Below the pieces are notes generated by a model. That model searched no databases, was not told the origin of the DNA, and was given only the letters and a program-made list of their open reading frames with translations. DNA of 38,276 bases, from the NCBI GenBank assembly GCA_030592575.1, contig JAUVIV010000012.1, positions 1 through 38,276 on the forward strand, given 5' to 3'. The position numbers were made by a program, and so were the translations under genes. The stretch's first letter is position 1; every line of letters starts with the position of its first letter. Below are positions 27,095-37,122 of this stretch, piece after piece. The stretch is from a bacterium. Lineage in GTDB: Bacteria; Hydrothermota; UBA3073; JACQXS01.

Positions 27095-29254
27095 ATGTAT
27101 AAATGCACGTGGGGATTTGTGTTGCTTTTCGCTACTTCTCTCTTGGCAGAGCCTATAATATTAAGGGCTCCTAAACACGCTCTTATACCAAGAGTTGTCA
27201 AAGATGTAGAAGTAACTAAAGTAGCAAAAAGTAGTAACTGGGGGTCGCTTAAAGCTTCACCCGGAGATCATATCGGTTCATCTCAGTACGATAGACAGTG
27301 GAATATGTCACCACTTTCTCGTATAGTGTATGATCCAAGTCTTGGAAATACACATGTTCTGTGGATGCATCAGGTTGGTGGAGAACGTCATATGTTCTAC
27401 AACTTCTATGATGGTAGTTGGGCATTCGGCACAGGAATAGGTGGCGGAACTGCTGTTCAGAATCTTCGTGATGGATACGGAAACTTAGATTATACAACCG
27501 ATGGTTGTGCAGTAGCATCCTTACATAGAGGACTTACTGCTGATGATTATGTATCTTGTGTATGTGTAGATTTATTAGCTGGAGCAGGAGGATTTGATTG
27601 TGTTGATTTACCTGCCACTCCTACAGGAGTAATTAAAATACTATGGCCAAGAGTAGCAGTTGACGGCTCTAATAATATGGTAGTAGTAGCTTCTGCTGAC
27701 AGTTTAGATGGGCTACCTAACGATATTCCTATGCCACGTTATTACTCTCGTTCAGCAGATGGAGGAGCTACTTGGTCTGACTGGGCAGTAATTGACACCT
27801 TTCATGGACTTTCGAGCAATGTTTTTGCAAGCAAAACTTCAGAAAAAATTTCTATGACATGGAGAATAAGTTCTCTTGAGAATGGCTTATACAATGGTCA
27901 TATTGTATATAAAGAATCAAATGATGGAGGAGCTACCTGGGGAAGTTTGGTAGATATTTCTCTTTTGATTCCACTTTCAACAGGAAGAACTTACACTCCT
28001 ACAACATTGAGAAGCTCAATTGGCAGTACTTATGGAATATTTGATACGGACGATAATATCCATATACTTACAGATGCCTCATTAGGTGCTGAAGAAACTG
28101 GAGGTTATTATCCATTTTTATCTTCTGTTTTATGGCATTACTCCTCTGCAACCAATGCAATGACTCCTATTACTATAAAACCTTTCGCTCATAAGTCAAA
28201 AATATCAGAAACTTATCCTTACGGACAATTGATAAGTAGAGCTGTTATTGGTGAAAATACTACCACAAAATATCTTTATGTTTCATGGATTGAATTCCCC
28301 ACAGACACAGCAAATGCTGGATATGGAATGGGTGAAGTTTATTGCTCATATTCTCTTAATGGAGGTACTACTTGGGCACCAAAACTTAACTTAACTATGT
28401 CCCCTGAAGACTGCGAAGTATTTCTATCTATGGCTCCAATTGTAGATGACAAATTACAACTCTTCTATATGTATGATAAAAACAACCAAGATAATATTGT
28501 AGGGGGTGCATTAGATCCTGATACCTGTAATTTCCATTATCTTGAAGCTCCAATTACTCCAGGAGATATAGAAGTCGTAGAAATACTTGATATTCCTGCT
28601 ACTATTGGCTCTCAATACACTCCTAAAGTAGTATACATAAATAATGGAACTGCAGCAGTATCCTTCCAAGCAAGATTTGAACTTAGTTTGCCAATTGCAG
28701 GAATGATTACCGCATCGGATTTAGATACTCTTGTTGCTCCTTATCTATTCTATTATGACATTATAAATGTACCAAGTCTTGCTGCAGGAGCTACAGATAC
28801 AGTTGAATTTAAGCAATGGCAAAATGATGATTCTCTTCCATCAGGTAACGACATCTGCCATTACTCTGCTTATGCTGCTTTTCTTGTTGATACAAACTTG
28901 TCAGATAACTTTCTTATAGATTCTTCTACTGTAGCAATTGAAGAAGGAAACGCTACGAATACTCCAGCTGTATTTACTTTATCGGGAAGCTATCCAAATC
29001 CTGTTAAAGGAAATAACGTTCTAATTCAATATACCGCTCCAACTAACGCTAAAATCAATATTAAGGTCTATGATATCACAGGAAAACTTGTTACTACACT
29101 TGTTGATCGTTCTCACAATTCCGGTAGTTACACCACAAGCTGGGACAAAAAAGATTCAAATGGAAAAGAGGTTCCAGGAGGTGTTTACTTCTATCGACTT
29201 GATACAGACAAACAACTTAATACTATTACTAATAAAATCGTTATCGTAAGATAA
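27095..29254 (+). CDS. BNR/sialidase-like repeat surface protein with type A sorting domain
   Basis: 719 residues from ATG 27095, chosen because AAAGGAGGTG sits 5-12 nt before it and it opens directly into a signal peptide (CTWGFVLLFATSLLAEP); a longer TTG reading at 27068 would contain that site. The mid part repeats Asp-box-like motifs (YSRSADGGATWSDW, KESNDGGATWGS, YSLNGGTTWAPK) of sialidase-type six-bladed propellers, but I do not see the Arg triad needed for sialidase activity. An Ig/CARDB-like region (about 500-600) precedes the C-terminal sorting domain (GSYPNPVKG, NIKVYDITGKLVTTLV, GGVYFYRL). It is the last gene of the surface operon, followed by a strong terminator. Confidence 0.85.
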   Translation: MYKCTWGFVLLFATSLLAEPIILRAPKHALIPRVVKDVEVTKVAKSSNWGSLKASPGDHIGSSQYDRQWNMSPLSRIVYDPSLGNTHVLWMHQVGGERHMFYNFYDGSWAFGTGIGGGTAVQNLRDGYGNLDYTTDGCAVASLHRGLTADDYVSCVCVDLLAGAGGFDCVDLPATPTGVIKILWPRVAVDGSNNMVVVASADSLDGLPNDIPMPRYYSRSADGGATWSDWAVIDTFHGLSSNVFASKTSEKISMTWRISSLENGLYNGHIVYKESNDGGATWGSLVDISLLIPLSTGRTYTPTTLRSSIGSTYGIFDTDDNIHILTDASLGAEETGGYYPFLSSVLWHYSSATNAMTPITIKPFAHKSKISETYPYGQLISRAVIGENTTTKYLYVSWIEFPTDTANAGYGMGEVYCSYSLNGGTTWAPKLNLTMSPEDCEVFLSMAPIVDDKLQLFYMYDKNNQDNIVGGALDPDTCNFHYLEAPITPGDIEVVEILDIPATIGSQYTPKVVYINNGTAAVSFQARFELSLPIAGMITASDLDTLVAPYLFYYDIINVPSLAAGATDTVEFKQWQNDDSLPSGNDICHYSAYAAFLVDTNLSDNFLIDSSTVAIEEGNATNTPAVFTLSGSYPNPVKGNNVLIQYTAPTNAKINIKVYDITGKLVTTLVDRSHNSGSYTTSWDKKDSNGKEVPGGVYFYRLDTDKQLNTITNKIVIVR

Positions 29255-29272
29255 AACTGAATTACAATCGTA

Positions 29273-29305
29273 GGGGCAGGTATATATATCTGCCCCTTTC
29301 TTTTT
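29273..29305 (+). terminator. Intrinsic terminator of the surface operon
   Basis: GGGGCAG (29273-29279) and CTGCCCC (29290-29296) form a perfect 7-bp GC stem, with the AT loop able to pair further, followed by TTTCTTTTT. It lies 19 nt after the stop of the BNR protein and ends the transcript that starts near 17600. The remaining gap to 29466 holds a promoter and AT-rich DNA. Confidence 0.9.
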
Positions 29306-29410
29306 ATATATAATTCCTATTTAGAATATTTATATTAATAGAGTTTCTTCGCTTTTTAGAGCATTTTCAAAAAATGTTTTGAAAAATTTTAAATAGCAAT
29401 CAAAAGTTTA

Positions 29411-29439
29411 TTGACACTTCTATGATTATTTGATAATTT
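29411..29439 (+). promoter_or_regulatory. Putative promoter of the dinG-like operon
   Basis: TTGACA (29411-29416) is followed by GATAAT (29432-29437, spacer 15) or TAATTT (29434-29439, spacer 17), about 30 nt before the helicase start at 29467. No clear Shine-Dalgarno precedes that start. Confidence 0.5.
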
Positions 29440-29466
29440 ATAATAAGTAACTTAGAAAAAATTAAA

Positions 29467-31413
29467 ATGATAGAAAATATTTTTTCAAAAAAAGGAGATA
29501 TTGCTAAGGTCTTATCCGATTATGAGGAAAGAGAAGAGCAAGTTATTATGGCTTCTGCTGTAGAAAAAGCTATAATTGAGAACAAGCATCTTGTTTGTGA
29601 AGCCGGTACCGGGATAGGAAAGTCTCTCGCTTACCTTGTTCCATTTATTAAATGGATTGTTGACAATCCCGATAAAAAAAGAGTAATAATTTCTACTTAT
29701 ACAAAAACTCTGCAGAATCAACTTTTAACTAAAGATATACCGATATTACAATCTGTATTAAATAAATCCGGAGTAAAATTTACTGCAAATGCTGCATTTG
29801 GAAGCGAAAATTATTTGTGTCTTAGAAGATGGAATAAGCTTGCAAATGAAGGTCAGTTATTTCAGGACAAAGAATTAGAATGTATTATTGATTGGGAAGC
29901 TCATACAAAAACCGGTTTGAGAGCAGAACTTGAACGAGGTGGAACGATTAAGATGTTTAGTGAAGTTGCGAGAAGTCCGGATTTATGTCTTGGCAAGAAA
30001 TGTGGATTTAGAGAAAGTTGTTATTATGAGCGAGCAAGGAGAAAACTTTTTAAATCAGACATTATTATTGTAAATCATTGGTTGTTTTTTGCTAATATTA
30101 TTAGTAAAAGAGTATTACCTGAATATGACGCTGTGGTATTTGATGAGGCTCAAGCTCTTGAAAACGTGGCAACTTTATATTTTGGAATTCACATTTCAAG
30201 CTATACAATAGATTTTTTTCTAAATATGATTCAAAGAGAGATAAAAGATGGGGATTTGAATCGGGCAATAAGCGGTGCTCGTAGTGCAAAAAAAGACTTT
30301 TTTGAGAAAGTATTGGAAAGACTTGGAGATGAAAAAGTACTTCGAATAAGAAAAATGGGGATTGTACCAAATTTAATCTCGCCTGAACTTAATGCTATTT
30401 CTCAAGTACTTGATAAATTAAGGAAGGATACAGAGAATGAAGAAGAGATAGAGGAAATTGGGAGATATATAGCAAAATGCAAATCTCTGGACGCAGACAT
30501 TAGTAAGTTTTTAAATCAATCTGTCTCGGATTCAGTTTATTGGATGGAAGCTACAAGACGAGCAACGAAAACAGGAAACATTTCTAATAACAAGGTATCT
30601 CGCATATCTATTGATATCGCACCAATAATTATTGCCCCATGGATGAAGCAATATGTTTTTGATTCTAATATTCCGATGGTTCTTACATCAGCTACTTTGA
30701 CTGTAGATAAAAGCTTTGATTTCTTCACAGAGCATATTGGACTTCAGGATAGAGAAGAGTTATTGTTGTCCACCTCTTTTGATTACAAGCGTAATGCAAT
30801 TCTTTATATTCCTTATGAGGGATCTGATCCGAGAAGTGAAAACTATCCCAATTTTATTACAAATGAGATAGAAAATCTTATTCAAATAACTCCACAAAAT
30901 TTAGGAATTCTGATTTTATTTACAAGTTTCAAATTGATGAATGAGGTATATAAAGTTTTAGCTCATAAAAACAAATCCAAAACTTATCACTATTTAAAAC
31001 AAGGAGATGCATCAAGAGATGAACTTCTTGATAGGTTTAAAAAAACTCCAAGTATCCTATTTGGAGTGCAAAGTTTTTGGCAAGGAGTGGATATTCCAGG
31101 AGAAGCACTTAGTATGGTAATTATAACTCGATTACCATTTGAGGTGCCTGACTCTCCAATTACAGAAGCAAGAGCGGAATGGATATCCGAAAACAAAGGG
31201 AATCCATTTATGGAATATCAATTACCGCAAGCAATAATACAGTTAAAACAAGGATTTGGGAGATTGATAAGAAAGCATACAGACTCAGGTGTGGTTGCTA
31301 TACTTGACACAAGGATAAGAAAGAAACATTATGGGAAAAAGTTTTTATCTTCTTTGCCGGAATGTGAAATAACTGACAACATTGAAAAGATACAAAAATT
31401 TTTAAATCAGTAG
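29467..31413 (+). CDS. dinG: DinG/XPD-family iron-sulfur helicase
   Basis: A 648-residue superfamily 2 helicase. Motif I AGTGIGKS is at 46-53 and the DEAH-type box reads DEAQ (226-229). Four Cys suited to a 4Fe-4S cluster are C118 (NYLC), C174, C179 and C185 (DLCLGKKCGFRESC). Later motifs are LTSATL (about 412), GVQSFWQGVDIPG (about 535) and QGFGRLIRKHTDSG (about 597-610). DinG-type enzymes unwind DNA 5' to 3' and act on D-loops and R-loops in repair. No exonuclease domain is fused. The stop overlaps the GGAGG of the next gene, so the two form an operon. Confidence 0.92.
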   Translation: MIENIFSKKGDIAKVLSDYEEREEQVIMASAVEKAIIENKHLVCEAGTGIGKSLAYLVPFIKWIVDNPDKKRVIISTYTKTLQNQLLTKDIPILQSVLNKSGVKFTANAAFGSENYLCLRRWNKLANEGQLFQDKELECIIDWEAHTKTGLRAELERGGTIKMFSEVARSPDLCLGKKCGFRESCYYERARRKLFKSDIIIVNHWLFFANIISKRVLPEYDAVVFDEAQALENVATLYFGIHISSYTIDFFLNMIQREIKDGDLNRAISGARSAKKDFFEKVLERLGDEKVLRIRKMGIVPNLISPELNAISQVLDKLRKDTENEEEIEEIGRYIAKCKSLDADISKFLNQSVSDSVYWMEATRRATKTGNISNNKVSRISIDIAPIIIAPWMKQYVFDSNIPMVLTSATLTVDKSFDFFTEHIGLQDREELLLSTSFDYKRNAILYIPYEGSDPRSENYPNFITNEIENLIQITPQNLGILILFTSFKLMNEVYKVLAHKNKSKTYHYLKQGDASRDELLDRFKKTPSILFGVQSFWQGVDIPGEALSMVIITRLPFEVPDSPITEARAEWISENKGNPFMEYQLPQAIIQLKQGFGRLIRKHTDSGVVAILDTRIRKKHYGKKFLSSLPECEITDNIEKIQKFLNQ

Positions 31414-31425
31414 GAGGGTTAATTG

Positions 31426-32421
31426 ATGGTTAATATATTATTTAAATTGAAAATGGGGCTTTTAATTTCTATTTTTTTGTCTCTTGGATGTACTTCAAAA
31501 TATAAACCTCATAGAGCTGTAGGGAAATCAACAGAGATTATTATAGTAAGTACGTCTACTGTTTACTCGGAAGTTGAGTCTTTGCTTATTCAAACTCTTG
31601 AGCGAGTTATTCATACACCAACTACAGAGAATATTTTTAATATCAGACAAATAACTCCTGATGAATTTCCAAAGTTCAAATACCGCAAGAATTGTTTAAT
31701 TATTGGGCTTATTGGAGATGCACTTATTGATTCGGTTTTAGCTCCGGAATCCAGAGAAAAAATTCTGGCAGGTGAATCTTATGTGTTTGGAAGTGAAGGA
31801 TTATTTGCACCTGGGCAATGGGTTTTGGTTATAGCAGGAACTACTGCATCTAAATTAAAAGAAGTGGTAAGTTCCAATTCAAATCTGATATTTAATTATT
31901 TCACAAAAGGAGTAAGAAAAAGGATTAAAGAATCTTTATATGAAAATGGACATCAGGAAGATTTATCGCAAGAATTATATTCAGAATATGGGTTTTCAAT
32001 TAAAGTTCCAAAAAATTGGATAATTACAAAGAAAGAGTTTGGGTTTGTAGAATTTATTCATCATAGACCTGATAGAATTGTATCAATATATTGGAAAGCA
32101 AAACCAAAAATGGAACTAAGCAAGACTCAAGCTATTAATATACGAAACAAAATCGGAGCAGAATATTATGATGGAGATTGTGTAGATAAGAAACTCACAA
32201 AATTTTATTGGGTAGAATTTCAGGGTATAAAAGTCGGTAAACTTGATGGTATCTGGAAAAATGATGAAAAAATTACAGGTGGTCCTTTCAGAAGTTATTT
32301 TTTCTGGAAAGAAGGAAGGTTTTATGTAATAGATTTTCAGATATTTGCACCAGGGGAAAAGAAGTGGAAATGGTTACAGCAACTTGAAGTTATATGCGGA
32401 ACATTTGACTTAGAAAAATAA
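31426..32421 (+). CDS. DUF4837-like lipoprotein
   Basis: 331 residues from ATG 31426; GGAGG at 31413-31417 gives normal spacing, while a TTG one codon earlier is the less likely start. A lipoprotein signal ends in LSLGC (Cys22). The mature protein resembles the DUF4837 family: an N-terminal half with IIIVSTSTVYSEVESLL and APGQWVLVIAG, and a C-terminal half with YGFSIKVPKNWIITKKE and FWKEGRFYVIDFQIF. DUF4837 proteins are mostly found in Bacteroidota and relatives and have no assigned function. It follows the helicase by 12 nt. Family assignment is by recalled resemblance, not by a search. Confidence 0.7.
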   Translation: MVNILFKLKMGLLISIFLSLGCTSKYKPHRAVGKSTEIIIVSTSTVYSEVESLLIQTLERVIHTPTTENIFNIRQITPDEFPKFKYRKNCLIIGLIGDALIDSVLAPESREKILAGESYVFGSEGLFAPGQWVLVIAGTTASKLKEVVSSNSNLIFNYFTKGVRKRIKESLYENGHQEDLSQELYSEYGFSIKVPKNWIITKKEFGFVEFIHHRPDRIVSIYWKAKPKMELSKTQAINIRNKIGAEYYDGDCVDKKLTKFYWVEFQGIKVGKLDGIWKNDEKITGGPFRSYFFWKEGRFYVIDFQIFAPGEKKWKWLQQLEVICGTFDLEK

Positions 32422-32463
32422 ATTAACTGTAGAGATGTATATAAGTAGAAAGATTTTTTTGAC

Positions 32464-32492
32464 TTGACAAAATTCAAAAAGCATAGTAACTA
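32464..32492 (+). promoter_or_regulatory. Putative promoter of the acyl-CoA dehydrogenase gene
   Basis: TTGACA (32464-32469), 17-nt spacer, TAACTA (32487-32492), about 55 nt upstream of the start at 32548, which has GAAAGGAAGG before it. Confidence 0.45.
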
Positions 32493-32547
32493 CAAGTTAA
32501 CAAATAGAATATAAAGTTAAAAAAAATTAAGAAAGGAAGGATTTATT

Positions 32548-33705
32548 ATGAAATTAACATCTGAGCAAAAACTTATTCAGGATATGGTGAGAAAGTTCAC
32601 GAAAAGTGAACTTGAACCGGTTGCAAGTGAGTTTGATAAACTTGAAAATTTTCCTAAAAATATAATTAAAAAACTTGCAGAACTTGGATTTTTAGGAATA
32701 GTTGTGCCAGAGCAATATGATGGAGCAGCACTGGATGCAGTTAGTTATTGTATAATTATAGAAGAGTTATCCAAAGTATTAGGTTCAGTAGGTATGATTC
32801 TTGTGGCTCATAATGCTCTTGTTGAACTTCCTATTCTTAAATATGGGAATGAAGAGCAAAAGCAGAAATGGCTTGCTTCTTTATCAATGGGAGAAACAAT
32901 AGGAGCTTTTTGTCTTGCAGAGGAGACAGGGCAAGATATTAAAACACAAGCAAAAAAAATAGATGGAGGATATGTAATTTCCGGTAAAAAAACTTTTATT
33001 ACAAATGGTGAAGTGGCAAATTTATTTATTGTTTTTGCAAATGTTGTAGATTCAAATGAAAATCTATCTTTACAAAATAATGAGGAAACACCCCCTTCAA
33101 ATAAATTAACTGCTTTTCTGATTGAGAGAGAAGCTAAGGGATTTGAATTAAATAAGATTGATGTTTTAGGAATGAAATCGGCTGGAGTGTGCAATCTGAA
33201 ATTACAGGATGTTCAAGTAAGTGAAGAAAATATACTTGGGCAGATAGGTAATGGAGAGAAAATTATTGATGAGGCATTTGATTTTGCAAATCTTGGAATA
33301 GCTTCACTTGCATTAGGAATAGGGCAAGCTGGACTTTTTGATTCTATAAAGTATTCAAAAGAACGTAATCAATTTGGACATTCTATATCTAAATTTCAGT
33401 TAGTACAGGAGATTCTCGTAGAAATGAAATTAAAAGTTACTCAGGCAAAGTTACTTGTTCAGGAAACAGCTTATCGATATGATTCTAATGAGAATATAAA
33501 AATGGATGTGGCACTTACGAAGTTATCCGCAACAGACGCAGCTATGTTTATTGGTACTAATGCAATTCAAGTTTACGGTGGGTATGGATATATTAAAGAT
33601 TATCCGGTAGAACGGTATTTCAGGGATGCTAAAGTTAGCCAGGTCTGGGGCGGCACCTCTATTACCCAAAAATCTAAAATAGCAAAAATATTACTTGAAT
33701 CGTAA
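32548..33705 (+). CDS. Acyl-CoA dehydrogenase family protein (catalytic Glu not seen)
   Basis: A 385-residue flavoprotein of the usual acyl-CoA dehydrogenase length. The N-terminal helical domain has LGFLGIVVPEQYDGA, the middle FAD/substrate strand domain has AFCLAEETGQD and GKKTFITNGEVANLF, and the C-terminal helices have SKERNQFGHSISKFQLVQ and QVYGGYGYIKDYPVERYFRDAKV. Such enzymes oxidise acyl-CoA to enoyl-CoA with electron-transfer flavoprotein as acceptor. The usual catalytic Glu in YEGTSE aligns with Gly368 (VWGGTSIT), and the alternative Glu position of isovaleryl-CoA dehydrogenase reads DFANLGIA, so neither base is visible. The GGC-rich codons at this C-terminus differ from the AT-rich rest. 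No beta-oxidation partner is next to it. Confidence 0.9.
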   Translation: MKLTSEQKLIQDMVRKFTKSELEPVASEFDKLENFPKNIIKKLAELGFLGIVVPEQYDGAALDAVSYCIIIEELSKVLGSVGMILVAHNALVELPILKYGNEEQKQKWLASLSMGETIGAFCLAEETGQDIKTQAKKIDGGYVISGKKTFITNGEVANLFIVFANVVDSNENLSLQNNEETPPSNKLTAFLIEREAKGFELNKIDVLGMKSAGVCNLKLQDVQVSEENILGQIGNGEKIIDEAFDFANLGIASLALGIGQAGLFDSIKYSKERNQFGHSISKFQLVQEILVEMKLKVTQAKLLVQETAYRYDSNENIKMDVALTKLSATDAAMFIGTNAIQVYGGYGYIKDYPVERYFRDAKVSQVWGGTSITQKSKIAKILLES

Positions 33706-33825
33706 GAAAACAAACGCTTGTAATCTAATTGTTGACTGCAAGGCAATTTGGAGAATAATCTACATTGCACGCATTTGTAAGTTGCAGGAACCACTCTGCA
33801 AGCCGAAATTTGGAAAGAATTATAT
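33706..33825. other. Boundary gap before the accessory island
   Basis: 120 nt without a gene. It contains two related segments, CTGCAAGGCAATTTGGAGAA (near 33737) and CTGCAAGCCGAAATTTGGAA (near 33797), an imperfect direct repeat that might mark the island edge. The second lies just before the start at 33826. No promoter with a clear TTGACA or terminator hairpin was seen. Confidence 0.35.
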
Positions 33826-36800
33826 ATGTCAACAAAATTTTTTACCAATAAAGAAGAGAATACCTTAATAAAGAAATTTGAAGGGGTATTTAAATACAAT
33901 CCAAATATTCAGTTCTTTGATGCATTAGTTGGTTATTTCAGAGCTTCCGGTTATTTCAGAATTAGACCCTTTTTAGATAAAGTACCACAGATTAGAATTC
34001 TGGTTGGAATCAATGTTGATAAACTGCTTGCCGAAGCTCAAAAATCAGGACTTGAATTTTTCAAAAACCACAAAAAGACAAAAGAAGATTTTACAAAACA
34101 AATACAAGATGATATTGAAGAAGCAAACTACGATAAGGATACTGAAAATGGCATACTTCAATTCATTGATGATTTAGTCGAAAAAAAGATTCAAGTAAAA
34201 GCACACCCTGAAAAAAAAAATACACGCAAAAGTATATATCCTACGCCCAGAACCTTTTAATGAACACACACCTGCAAGTGTAATTACAGGCTCTTCAAAT
34301 TTAACAGATGCTGGACTTGGTGCAGGAAATATTTATAATTATGAATTCAATGTGCTACTTACTGATTATCCTGATGTAAAGTTTGCGACAAATGAATTTG
34401 AAAATTTATGGGCAAATGCTATAGACATACTTCCAACCGATATTAAGAATATAAAAGAGAAGACTTATCTAAACGATGAAGCCAGTCCGTTTGAATTGTA
34501 TATAAAATTACTTGCAGAGTACTTTGGGAAAAACATTGATTATGATCCTGATTCAATGGGTGACTTACCACAAAACTTCAAAAAACTTTCCTATCAGGTT
34601 GATGCCGTAAATGAAGGATTTAATATGTTGTTAAAACACAATGGCTTTATGCTTGCCGATGTCGTAGGTTTGGGCAAAACAGTTGTTGCAGCAATGGTGG
34701 CTAAAAAATTCCTTCTTCAAAATGGTAGGGAATACACAAAAATTCTCGTGGTTTTTCCACCTGCAATTGAGAAAAACTGGAAAAATACTTTTAAAGATTT
34801 TAAAATTGATAAATACACAAAGTTTATTACAAATGGAAGTTTAAAAAGGATACTTGAAGGTCACGAAGATTACTGGAACAAGGAAGAATATGACCTGATT
34901 ATTGTTGACGAAGCTCATAAATACCGAAACTATAAAACAGGTGTTTTTCAAAACCTGCAATTAATATGTAAAAGTCCAAGAGCAAATAAAGGTTGGATTG
35001 AAGGTTCGCAGAAAAAAGTTATTCTGGTTTCGGCAACTCCTCTAAATAATCGCCCGGATGATATTTTTTATCAAATTCAAATGTTTCAGGATGCGAGGCA
35101 ATCTTCTTTACCGATTACAAATCTCACCTCTTTCTTTAGTCCTTTGGTGGAACAATATAAAAGTCTGAAACGATTTGATAAATTGGATGTAAATAAACTT
35201 CGTGAGATATACGGGAAAATACGGAAAAATGTAATTGAACCAATTACTATCAGAAGAACAAGAGCAGATTTGGAAAATATCCCAGATTATAAAGCAGATA
35301 TTGCCAAACAAGGAATTAAGTTTCCAAAAGTTGAGCCACCACAAAAAGTGGAATATGTAATGGATATAAAACTAAATGAATTATTCTATAAAACCATATT
35401 TTACCTGACTGATTCTAATAAACTAAAATACAATCGTTATCAAGCTATTGCCGGTTTGAAGCAGGAAATTCAGGATAAATACTACGAAAAGGCAGAATTG
35501 GTTTCAAAATCTTTAGCTTTTATTATGAAAACTCAGTTGATTAAACGATTGGAAAGTAGTTTTTATGCTTTTAAAAAATCGCTTTTTTCTTTTAAAGAAA
35601 CGACGGGCAGGATGATAGAAATGTTTGAAAAAGATAAAGTTTTTATCGCACCGGATACAAATGTAAATAAACTATTAGATAAAGGCTGGACAGACGAAGA
35701 TATTGAAAAAGAAATTGAACATCTTACAGAAGAAAATCCAAAAAACCAAATTTTCAAAGCTGAAGATTTTAAACCAGAATTTTTAGACGGGTTAAAAAAA
35801 GATGCCGAATTGCTTAAAGAATTAGTTGAAAGTTGGAATAATATAAATTATGACCCAAAACTTGAAATCTTTATTGCAAAACTAAAAAAACAATTCTTGA
35901 ACAAGAAAACAAATATTGAAGGAAAACTGGTTATTTTTTCTGAGTCAAAAGATACCGTTGATTATCTTGCAAAAGCATTAAAAAATGAAGGCAGAACCGA
36001 TGTTCTAATTATTTCATCTAAAAACAGAAAAGCAAAATATGAAACCATAGTTACCAATTTTGATGCCAATTATCCCAGTGAAAATGAAAAAAATAAAGGA
36101 AAAGAGCAGAAACACGATTACAATATAATCATAACTACGGAAGTATTGGCAGAAGGTGTAAACCTTCATCGTTCAAACGTAGTTATTCACTACGACACTC
36201 CATGGAACTCAACCAAGCTAATACAGCGAATAGGACGTGTAACCCGAATTGGAACCAAGGCATCAACCATATACAACTATGTATTTTATCCTTCCGCTCA
36301 GGGTGATTCTCAGATTCGGCTCAACAAAACTGCTTTTATGAAAATACAAGCTTTCCATACTGCATTCGGTGAAGATTTTCAAGTGTTTTCTGTTGATGAA
36401 ATTTTGAACGAAGTAAAACTTTTTAGCGGAACATACAAAGAAGAAGAGGATGAGCGACTCAAGTTTCTGCATTTTCTCCGTGATTTCAAGAAGAAAAACA
36501 GAAACTGGTTTGTTAAAATAAAAAAGATTCCTTTGAAATCAAGAGCAGGAAGAAAAATAACCCAAAAAACTGACTTGCAAGGTGGAACAACAATCTTTTT
36601 AAAAACCGATAAAAAACTTGAATTCTACTTGGTTAATAGTTCTAATCAAACACAGGAAATAACACCCATTGAAGCTTTCAAAATTTTTAAAGCCACTCAA
36701 AACGAAAAAAGAGTTGAGTTGATTGAAAACCACCACAAACACGTTCAGTTGGCAGTTAAGCATTTTGAAACAATTGAACATAAACTGATGCAATCACAGA

Positions 36801-37114
36801 CTAACCCTGAAGCACTTGGCGGTGTAGCTCAAAAAGCAAAAAAATTCCTTTCAGAAATTATAAAGCATCCGGTATTATCCGAAAGACAAAAAGAGAATCT
36901 TCAAAAAATCATACTACTCATTGATATTGGCAAATATACCAATCTACCTTCGGATATTGGTAAACTACAAAAACACAACCTGAACCTAAGTAATAGCATT
37001 TTGGAATTAGATAAGATTGCCAAACACTATAATGTAGATTTGGCAAATGCTCAAAAAGGTACAAAAGGAAAAGTAGATAAACCTGTAATTATCATTTCAG
37101 AATCATTTATATAG
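33826..37114 (+). CDS. PLD-like/SNF2 helicase fusion, frameshifted in an A10 tract
   Basis: One gene of about 1095 residues read in two frames. The first part (33826-34220) is a phospholipase D-like nuclease N-domain (FDALVGYFRASGYFRIRPFL, IRILVGINVDKL). After ten A (34211-34220) the frame must shift: with nine A the protein runs on as EKKIHAKVYILRPEPF...GSSNLTDAGL, supplying the PLD HxK motif. The SNF2-type helicase follows with DVVGLGKTVVAA (motif I), VDEAHKYRN (II), LVSATPLNNRPDD (III), TTEVLAEGVNLHRSNVVIHYD (V) and QRIGRVTRIGT (VI), plus a long C-terminal helical tail. Such PLD-helicase fusions occur in defence islands beside DNA methyltransferases, as here. Transcript slippage could restore the frame; a sequencing error or pseudogene is the alternative. 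Confidence 0.85.
34211..34220 (+). other. A10 slippage tract at the frame break
   Basis: Ten consecutive A end the first frame, which then stops at TAA 34258-34260. Removing one A joins both halves exactly at the conserved HAKVYI motif. Runs of nine or more A are known sites of RNA polymerase slippage and also of homopolymer sequencing errors. Confidence 0.8.
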
Positions 37115-37122
37115 ATTACACT

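Noticed and set aside
29273-29305. Riboswitch or attenuator reading of the GC hairpin
   Set aside because: The GC stem followed at once by a T tract right after a stop codon fits a simple intrinsic terminator; no further conserved RNA structure is visible.
33706-33825. att site or CRISPR-like repeats
   Set aside because: Only two imperfect copies of a 20-nt segment are present, with no tRNA or integrase nearby and no spacer regularity.
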